A stretch of 64,000 bases of DNA, taken from NCBI GenBank assembly GCA_001600455.1, contig BCKC01000003.1, forward strand, positions 558,001 to 622,000, written 5' to 3'. Under the pieces are notes generated by a model, which saw nothing but the letters and a program-made list of their open reading frames with translations, did no database searches and was not told the DNA's origin. The stretch is from Endocalyx cinctus (lineage: Eukaryota > Ascomycota > Sordariomycetes > Amphisphaeriales > Apiosporaceae). Each line of letters begins with the position of its first letter. Positions within the stretch are counted from its first letter, which is position 1. Made by a program: the position numbers and the translations under genes. Positions 56,461 through 64,000 of this stretch are shown piece by piece.

Positions 56461-58712
56461 ATGGGGGAGATACTAAGTATCCAACCAGGAGCGAACGAGG
56501 AAACACTGGATTCCTTCGCATACCAATTTTTGAGATATGTCTTCGCTTTTGGTACGATCGCGCTATGGAGCCGGGGACCGCGCTGGCAGCTCGGCTTGCT
56601 GCGGATTCTCCTAGCCTATTTCGTCCTCATATTTCTGTCTCACCTCTGGCTGAACCAAGTTGACGAGCATGTTCCTAAACCATATCTTGTAAGTCATTTT
56701 ATATTTGGCACGTATTTAATTATGTGTGGTTCACTTTATTAACTCTAAATCTAGGATGAATTCTTTCATATACCTCAGGCACAGCAGTATTGCCGAGGAA
56801 ATTGGATGCATTGGGATGACAAAATTACCACCCCTCCGGGACTGTGAGTAGCTTTCCCACTTTCACCTCATCGGCTCCTCCGCCAGTGAATTTCTCTTTG
56901 CTTATTCCCGGAAACAGATACGTCCTCACCATTATAGCAAATCGTGTGATCGGGCTATCCTGCTCAGCCCGGCATCTACGTCTCTTCAACGCGGAGCTCA
57001 TCCCCAACGTCGCCTTCTTCGCCATCCTGAGCCGGGTTTCGACCGAGGTGAGCGGCGCACGGGGCTCTTACGATGTCTCCCCTTTCCGGAACCAAGGGAT
57101 CGCCGCGAGGTTGGCTAATTACGCCTCCCCCTTCGCGCTGATGACCGGCTTCAACGTCGCCTTATTTCCGGTCCTGTTCTTCTTCACGGGCTTATATTAT
57201 ACCGACGTCGTTTCTACCTTCGTCGTCCTTACTGCCTACCAGTTCAGCCTGGATAGTATGGATAAGGGACCAGGCTACGCCGCTTCCGAGACCTTGTCTC
57301 CGCTCCTTTTGGGCCTACTAGCTCTAACCATGCGTCAGACAAACATCTTCTGGGTCTTCGTCTACATGGGAGGCCTGGAGCTGGTGCGTGATATTAAGGC
57401 CTGGCGTCCGAGGCCCGGAGAGACCCCGAACGTTAAGCCTGAAGCGGGCACCGTACGAAAATGTCTCGCGAGATACGCGATGGGGGAAATTCATGATCCG
57501 CCGATGGATCAATGCAACCCAAGCGGTACGTTCCTATTTACATCTGTCTCGAGATGTTCTGATTTATATTAATAAATAATGCTCTCAGATGCTGTCCTCT
57601 GCGTCGTCAGTATCGTCGTTGCGGCCACGTGCAACCCAAGGCGACTTAAGAAGATTGTGCTCCGTTCCATCTGGCCGCATCGATTGATTCTTCTCGCTTT
57701 CGTCGCATTTATAGTCTGGAACGGCGGGGTAGTACTGGGTAAGTATATTAATATTCTTCTCTTAGCGTCGCACATACTTACGAAACGTATCATAGGTGAT
57801 AAATCAAACCACGTCGCAACTATACATCTGGCACAGATGCTCTATATCTGGCCCCTCTTCGTCTTTTTTTCCGCGCCCCTATTTATTCCTCATATTCTGA
57901 CTCTACCCGGGAACATCTACCATTTTCTCACCACTAGTTTCAAACCCCGCGCAGCACCAACAGGAGCATCTAAGAAGGGTGTCCAACCACAACAGTCATT
58001 TTTCACTTCCCTTGCGACAAATCATACTCTCCATAACGTTCTTCTACTATCCGCTGCCCTCTTAGGCTCTGTCCTCGTTGTTCACTTTAACACGTTAATC
58101 CACCCTTTCACCCTCGCCGACAATCGGCACTACATGTTCTATGCGTTCCGGTATAGTATTCTGCGGGCTCCGTGGGTACGCTACGCCCTCGCACCCCTGT
58201 ATGTGCTTTGCGGGTGGTTATGTCTGACAGTACTCCGGGGCGGTCGCCTCCCGTCCGAAACTCAACATTCACAAACACCGCACCACTCACACCGTAAAGC
58301 ATCGGCGCCAGGCGCCACTCCATACGACGCCGTCGCCGCATCAGCCCTGCCACCTCCCGTATCAACCGTATTGATTTTCCTCGTCGCCACGACGCTATCC
58401 CTCGTCACAGCTCCATTGGTCGAACCCCGATACTTTATTCTGCCGTGGGTGTTTTGGCGACTTTTGGTTCCGAGCTGGCCTATAGTATCATCCTCATCAT
58501 CTTCTTCTACGGGTGCCGGCACGCCTCGCTTCCAGTCCGTACCCGTTTTCTCCCGATTATTAGGCGGAACTCGCTTGGCCGGGGTGGATATCCGGCTTCC
58601 GATGGAGACGATCTGGTTCCTGCTCCTAAACGCGGGAACCATGCACGTCTTCCTCAACTGGCCGTTTACGTGGGAGAACGAGCCCGGCCAGACGCAGAGG
58701 TTTATGTGGTAG
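56461..58712 (+). CDS. ALG10: Dol-P-Glc alpha-1,2-glucosyltransferase ALG10
   Basis: Five exons (56461-56688, 56755-56843, 56918-57525, 57589-57738, 57796-58712) give 663 aa. ALG10 adds the third and last glucose from dolichyl-phosphate glucose to the lipid-linked oligosaccharide in the ER lumen. The hallmark [13 protein letters not shown] after the first membrane helix is followed by [55 protein letters not shown] and the C-terminal [19 protein letters not shown] are family blocks among about 11-12 membrane helices. The ATG at 56461 is the first in frame. The fourth intron (57 nt, GTAAGT...CATAG) is stop-free and divisible by three, so retention would insert 19 residues into a conserved motif. 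Confidence 0.93.
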
Positions 58713-59447
58713 ATGTGAAAGGATGATTTGTATAAAACATGTACTGTAACATTCGCGTATTCTACACTCGAGTAAATTTAGTAGCTCGATAAAATAAGGC
58801 GAAATGCTGAAGTGGGGAGATTATAGATCTTGAGACGGAAATTATGTGTGCAGATAAGGGAGAATGAATGAATTCAGGCAACGAATGCCTTGTACAGCGG
58901 TGAATTATCTATTTTCGGCGAAGACAAAATAGGAGTGTAAAACTAGGTTGATAAAGACTGCTTGGGAATCTACAGTGTTTCGTCGATGAGATAGATGTGA
59001 TATATCCCTACCACCATCACTTGAGTACTTTTTATAATACGAGATAATGATGTTGATGATAATGATGTGCGTAATTCCACACTTGTAGATTTCTTGTCAT
59101 ATATATGTATATGTATATATATATATTCCTTAAATGCCGAGCCTTAGCCCATCCTATCCTAACGTTATGTCATGAATGAACCCATTTTTTCCCCATCTCT
59201 CTTCCCTTCAAAAATGAGGGAGGAGGAAACCTATAAAGAAACGTGAATGATGATAATAATAAATCAAATCAGAAACCTTTACCCCAGAAACGCCGGCGGT
59301 CTAATATAAAAGACGCATGAACTTTACGTTTAAGTAATGTGGTCAGCAGAAAATATTCCCCCTCACCCACCCCTGCCTTCCATGCATCTATAATGATGTT
59401 TTTTTTATTTTTCTTTTCTTTTACTTTTTCTTTCTTTCTTTGTTTCT
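58713..59447. other. 3' intergenic, ALG10/small protein convergent
   Basis: 735 bp between convergent stop codons. Contains a (TA)n-like run at 59099-59125 and a T/C-rich tract at 59399-59450. Nothing else recognised. Confidence 0.4.
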
Positions 59448-59900
59448 TCACAGACTTAACCGATCCAGGCTAAGTCGGTCCTGACTACGAATCCTCTTGA
59501 CCACCCCAAGCTTAAAAAACTTCTCCTCGCCCGCGGCCGTCCTCCCACCGACGTACCACTTGTCTTTACCCAACACGTCGCGAAACCCCTCGCTGCTGCT
59601 ATCGCTACCCCGCCTGCGACCCGACGCGCCCGGTATGGGTATGGCGGGCTGGCGGTGGTGATGGTGGTGATGGTGATGATGCCGGTGGAGGTGGTTCAGG
59701 ACGCCCGTGGACGTCGACGGGGTCGAGGACGAGGACGCGTTGGCCGCCGCGACGGCCGAGGACGTCGATGATGACGAGGCGTTCCCGCCGCCGTTTGATT
59801 TGCTGGATTGCGCCGTCGTCGCGGGGAGGCTGCTGGGCCCTTGGAACCGAAAGGCGGCGAAGAAGGAGGAGAGGAAGAATGGTCGTTGTGATGACGACAT
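59448..59900 (-). CDS. Small conserved fungal protein with His tract
   Basis: Single exon, 150 aa. The first 100 residues are low complexity: Ser/Ala-rich, then an uninterrupted nine-His run (HRHHHHHHHHHRQP) near residue 75-83. The C-terminus looks conserved: KDKWYVGGRTAAGEEKFFKL followed by GVVKRIRSQDRLSLDRLSL. I recall similar C-terminal ends in uncharacterised proteins of other filamentous ascomycetes. There is no signal peptide. The function is unknown; the His tract could bind metal, which is speculation. Confidence 0.6.
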   Translation of the reverse strand: MSSSQRPFFLSSFFAAFRFQGPSSLPATTAQSSKSNGGGNASSSSTSSAVAAANASSSSTPSTSTGVLNHLHRHHHHHHHHHRQPAIPIPGASGRRRGSDSSSEGFRDVLGKDKWYVGGRTAAGEEKFFKLGVVKRIRSQDRLSLDRLSL

Positions 59901-62100
59901 GGTTTGTTATTGTTTTTTTCTGACTTCTTTGTCTTTTTTTTCCCCTGTTGTCTTTTGTCTTCTATCTCTCTTGATTATCGGTCTTCGGTCGAAAATAAAA
60001 ATACGTAGGTGGATTCCCGACGGGTTGAAGTGGGTTTCTCGGGTTTGTGCGTGTATGTACGGAGGGGCACGTTCTCTTTAATTTTGACGATATTTCGTGT
60101 TAGATTTTTTGGTAGATTGATGACGGGCAAGTTTATCGAAAAGCCAAGAGATGTATGCGTTTAGCTCGACGTTGCGTAACACAGATGGCGGGGAGTGGTA
60201 ATCGCAGATGGTTCGTGGTTATTAATGTGTTGTTATACCTACTTAGCAGGTATTTCACGTAATGTCCGAATTTGAAGTCTAATTTTTTTTGTGGGATGTC
60301 CGCTCGTCCGTCTGTTCAGCTTTCGTTTCCCCTGTATTGTCGTTCCTCTTTTCTTTTAAGATAAAAATAAAAATAAAAATAAAGATCAATCTAAAAGTTG
60401 GGTTTTTTCTTTGTCCTTAAAATTTAAGAATATCTAAGAGAATAAGAGAGAAGTAAAAGAGAGAGAAAGAAAGAAGTGACGTCGCAACTAAGTTTAGATG
60501 GTTAATATTATTACCGACGGAAAAAGAATCAAGAATATATTTGTTTAATGCGCAAAGCGAAATTGTGGAAGCACGAGTATGTAACCTAGAAGAAGCATGA
60601 GCATGAGTAACTACTCGTAATTTAGCTACTTCATGCGGGATAATTCGGCCAATACCGGGTCGGTGAGTATATGAAATGAACTGCAAGTTTTAAGCATGTG
60701 CTTACTGACCTAGAGAGGTTGACAGGAAGACAAGAAGACGAGAAGACAGGAAAATAAAGGCTCCCACATTGTTCTAGAAATGAAATTCAGTGGGATAACT
60801 ACTTACTTAGCTGCCTAGGTACTGCGTAAAAGATATGCATACTAAAAAGGTACTCATACTATCTATCCATAAGTATTGTTACGTGGTTCTGCCTGGTGGT
60901 TCGTGACTTTGGAAATATTCAGTACTTTATTGGTTTGTTACTTAAATTCAGTGGGTAACAAAAGCCAAGGTTTAAAATACCCCTCCAAACCCTTCAGAGC
61001 CCCCTACAATTACACTAATCCATTACAAGATTAGATGAATAAACCACCAATTACCTTCCTCTTTCCCCAGCTATTTTACTGTAGGATTTCTCTGCCCCTC
61101 CCTTCGTTAAGGCGGTCAAGCTGTACCGGAGTACTTTGTAATCTTATCCGAGGTCTTTGCTTTGGTATGCCTTTATCTTTCTATCTATCTAACTGTCTCT
61201 CTCCTATTATCTCTCATTCGATCGATCTATTGCATCTTCTCGTAATTAAATGAACTACGTATTCCTCTTTATGTTTTCTGGGTTTTAAATATTTCTTGGG
61301 AAACATGTTCCATCCTTGATCTCTACATACTTAATAGTAAGCGCGAATACTGTAAGATTAGACGGGACGAAAGAAGGAAACGGTCACATCTTAAGATGTA
61401 ACACTAAAGCAAGTTACTAGCAGAGTTAGCAACGAGAGTTCGCCGCTGTCCAAACGAGGACTGGCCTAAACCGGGTTGTCGGAGTCGGGAAGTGGAGAGG
61501 AAAAGGAAGATAATAAGAGGAAGAAGAAAAACTTCCATACACTAACTAGTATACATTGCTAAACGAAAGAAGGTCTTCTTTTTTTTTTTCTTTTCTCTTC
61601 TTCAACTTCCCCGCCAGGGTTCCGGGTTTCGCCTTCTGTAAGGGACGTCTTTGTTTCATTCGTTCGCCTTCCGCTATGTAATTTATTTCCCTTATATGAA
61701 CTCAGATTCTCCTAATACCAGAACTGTAATTCATTTGGCCAACTTCATCACCGGAAAATTCTTTGGCATTTAAATGGCGTCATGGATACGCATATGCCGC
61801 ATTAGCAGGGAATAGAAGAAATATCGCCCTTTTTCGGCCTCTCCCCCTCCCCCTCCCCCTCTATCTACCTTTTCTTTTATTACAGCGGGGCAGATCCTTC
61901 TCGCGAAGAGGGGCAGAGGGGGAGGGGCAGGATACGCTCTCACCGAAACTACAGACCCGGAAATTACTGGTCTGGACTTTCACGCGTATGTATAGGTATG
62001 GCGATAATAACGTTGAATATGTGTATGACATATTTACGTTATTAATCATGGAGAGCGTGAAAGCATTAAAAACAGCTGTCTAAAAACAATTGATGCTAGG
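59901..62100. other. Intergenic, 2.2 kb
   Basis: No gene supported. The first 500 bases are the promoter of the small protein, T-rich with a short (AAAAT)n run at 60362-60380. CCTAGGTA occurs near 60812. Pyrimidine tracts lie at 61577-61605 and 61841-61862. Frames at 61035-61253 and 61763-62083 lack recognisable content. Confidence 0.45.
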
Positions 62101-62220
62101 CAGTGGTTGGAAAACAGTTCGAAGTCGGTATGACCACCTGATCGTATAATCACTTCAACAGGGGGAGTAGTCATATCGGTTCAGTAGTCCTACCGACTTC
62201 GAACTGTTTTCCTGCCACTG
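62101..62220. mobile_element. 120-bp inverted-repeat element (MITE-like)
   Basis: Terminal inverted repeats of 30 bp at 62101-62130 and 62191-62220 match at 28 of 30 positions (mismatch TT versus CA at positions 7-8). The outer ends are CAGTGG...CCACTG. The 60-bp centre shows no coding sense. A TAGG word flanks both sides (62097-62100 directly left; 62223-62226 two bases off on the right), so a TA-type duplication is possible but not clean. CAGT-type ends suit Tc1/mariner-Pogo-derived MITEs. The high arm identity suggests recent activity or selection for a hairpin. Confidence 0.7.
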
Positions 62221-62693
62221 TGTAGGACTGAATGTTTATTCTCATAGTGCTTTTAGCTCTTTTGATAGCCAGCGGCAAAATACACCCACCCTTGGACCTG
62301 ACTAGCTCGCGATAGCGGTGATGGCTATCTAAGAGAATTCAAATTTGAGTAAATCCAAGAGCATTTATAGATTTGGCGCTTTTCCTGCACTTATACCTGA
62401 CGAGAGACCCGGGGTTGAAACGCATAGATGCTAGGAAGTAACTTATCTCGAGTCTCGGAAGCAGCAACGTCCCTAGGGTGGCAAAAGGTGCCAAAAAGTA
62501 CTGCCTATACACTAATGCCTCCATCGAGAGATATACAGCAAGAACTTCCACGTTTATGTGCATGCTTGCCTGCGAGCGATCGTCTTTTCTAGACGGGCCG
62601 GAAACGGAGGCTCGGCACATGCACCCTTTAACCTCCGTCTTGTAGCCTGCAACTGCAGCATGACATCGGAGAGGTATGTAAAACAGTGTCATT
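62221..62693. other. Intergenic, 473 bp
   Basis: 3' flank of the G-alpha-like gene. No gene recognised. Confidence 0.4.
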
Positions 62694-64000
62694 CTATTTA
62701 ACTTTATCGACGGAAGTGTCGGATGAAGTCCTCGCTAGTCGCGTAAACTCATCCAACTGGTTTGATATATCAGTTGCCGTCCTATCCGACCTCGAATCTA
62801 CTAAATCAATGCGCATGGTCTTGATTCTATTGGTATCCTTGTTTTTGGCAAGACCGAGGAAGCGATTCTCCATGTACGTCATGTACGTATCAGCGCGTCC
62901 GTTATTAGTAGTATTATCATCAACAAAATCGGGGAAATAACTCTTCACAGAGTGGTTTGCTAGCCAATCCTCCAGTAGGTCCATCTTGGTGAAAACAACG
63001 ATGAAATTTGTCTCCGTAAACCATGCGCTGTTTACGACAGATTCGAATAGAGTGAACTGCTCTTGCATCATATTCGTGCTGTGGTCCTCCACCAGGTAGC
63101 GTGAATATCCTATAACGTCGACGGTGAATATGATCGTAGTCACATCGTCGAATGCATGGATCCACTTCTTTCTACATACTCGTCTCCCTCCGACGTCAAT
63201 TAATTTATAGCTGGAGAATGCGGTCTTCAGCGAATGTTCGGTTATGGAAATGGTCGTTACTTGGGCACGAATGATGTCTCCTTGGGTAACATTATAAGAA
63301 CCAGCCGCGAGTCTTTCCGAAGCTTCGAGAAAATATCCAGCGTTGTCCATAAGCTGGTACTCGTTGCGTCTCTTATATGCTCTTTGAAATCCCTTATCGC
63401 GCCATAACCATTGAATGGCAAGCGCGATCCGTATAGCTTGGGTCTTGTTCCGATACGATGTCCACTCGAGCTTCTCGTTGTAAGAATCGTTGAAAATTCG
63501 ATCGACATGTATCTCATTGTTTTCGTCCTCTAGCGGGATATCTAGTTGCTCCATCGCTTCCAAGATCGTACCCACCGCCGTCGTGATGTTACGCCATATT
63601 ATTTCGTAGTAAAACGAGCTCACGGTGTCGAAGTAGTTCTCTTGGGTAGCAAACTTAAGATTTGCTAATAAGGTCGATTTGCCGCTCCCTGAGGCACCGA
63701 GTAACAGTACCTTTGGCGGACCGTCGTAGACAGGTTTAGCGCCGAGGCGCTTGTTGGAAGAAATTCGTATGGGCTCTCCTAATGGAAGCTCCGGCTCTGG
63801 CTCGCGAGGCTGGAAATATTTCCAAAGCATGCGAAACACCCTTATACGCTGTGGTGAGTCCGGGTTGTCCGGCGATTCCGCCTCGCGCGTTCCTAATATA
63901 AACCTTTTCCGCATCCGCTCGGACACTCTACGACTTGTTGATATTGGTGTCCAAGATTTCTTTACAAGTTGCTCTTTACTGTTTTCTAATGATTGAGTAT
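62694..64000 (-). CDS. Non-canonical G-alpha-like protein, 5' end outside window
   Basis: The minus-strand frame is open from the stop at 62694 to the right edge, so the protein is at least 435 aa and its start may lie outside; the first internal ATG is at 63914. The G-alpha fold is clear. The P-loop is LLLGASGSGKST (about 63,674-63,707). A helical domain follows, then IIRAQVTTISITE (switch I with Arg and Thr) and YKLIDVGGRRVCRKKW (switch II). The base motif is FTKMDLL where NKxD is usual, and RTATDISNQLDEF replaces the T-C-A-T-D end. The myristoylation start MGxxxS is lacking and the C-terminal receptor tail is altered. Fungi have expanded families of such proteins, some with an N-terminal fungal helical domain. 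Function unknown. Confidence 0.8.
   Translation of the reverse strand, partial: TQSLENSKEQLVKKSWTPISTSRRVSERMRKRFILGTREAESPDNPDSPQRIRVFRMLWKYFQPREPEPELPLGEPIRISSNKRLGAKPVYDGPPKVLLLGASGSGKSTLLANLKFATQENYFDTVSSFYYEIIWRNITTAVGTILEAMEQLDIPLEDENNEIHVDRIFNDSYNEKLEWTSYRNKTQAIRIALAIQWLWRDKGFQRAYKRRNEYQLMDNAGYFLEASERLAAGSYNVTQGDIIRAQVTTISITEHSLKTAFSSYKLIDVGGRRVCRKKWIHAFDDVTTIIFTVDVIGYSRYLVEDHSTNMMQEQFTLFESVVNSAWFTETNFIVVFTKMDLLEDWLANHSVKSYFPDFVDDNTTNNGRADTYMTYMENRFLGLAKNKDTNRIKTMRIDLVDSRSDRTATDISNQLDEFTRLARTSSDTSVDKVK

Noticed and set aside
1..64000. tRNA genes and CRISPR arrays
   Set aside because: B-box-like words (GATTCGAACC type) occur only inside protein-coding genes, and no regularly spaced direct repeats were seen.

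Overview
The window reads as nuclear DNA of a filamentous ascomycete (Pezizomycotina, probably a Sordariomycete). The signs are short introns (about 55-170 nt) with GT...AG ends and CTAAC/CTGAT-like branch sites, fungal-type housekeeping proteins, a PTH11-like membrane protein, a GH92 mannosidase, a BAS2-like cysteine-rich secreted protein, and AT-rich gene-poor blocks between GC-rich genes. No tRNA, rRNA, CRISPR or bacterial-type feature was seen. Gene models below were spliced by hand; every junction keeps the reading frame.

Layout. 1-6.7 kb: AT-rich, gene-poor DNA with one coding relic and a small secreted cysteine-rich protein. 6.7-17.3 kb: housekeeping block with succinate dehydrogenase subunit SDH3, TFIID subunit TAF6, ceramide glucosyltransferase, tRNA-splicing endonuclease subunit Sen2 and an MFS transporter. 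17.3-25.2 kb: sparse DNA around a secreted GH92 alpha-mannosidase and a RING-like protein. 25-52 kb: accessory region with a capsule-synthesis-type glycosyltransferase, an NRPS-like adenylation-thiolation-reductase enzyme, an unrecognised two-exon gene, a MavL/DUF4804-like protein, an ABM-domain protein, a cytochrome P450, a P450 relic, a UbiA-type membrane prenyltransferase/terpene cyclase and an SDR. After these come a run of broken genes: FAD amine oxidase-like, hotdog thioesterase, PTH11-like and 2EXR-domain. 53-60 kb: housekeeping again with Mediator MED4, complex III subunit QCR10, ALG10 and a small conserved protein. 60-64 kb: a 120-bp inverted-repeat element and a non-canonical G-alpha-like gene that runs off the right edge.

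How the genes may work together. SDH3 and QCR10 belong to the respiratory chain, TAF6 and MED4 to RNA polymerase II initiation, ALG10 to N-glycan precursor synthesis. The most interesting part is 36.7-48.1 kb: UbiA-type enzyme, P450, SDR and ABM protein within about 11.5 kb, a gene set like that of fungal terpenoid pathways such as fumagillin, with an NRPS-like reductase 4 kb further left. On its right side lie decayed oxidoreductase and thioesterase genes, which suggests a partly eroded biosynthetic cluster. Cluster membership and product are inference.
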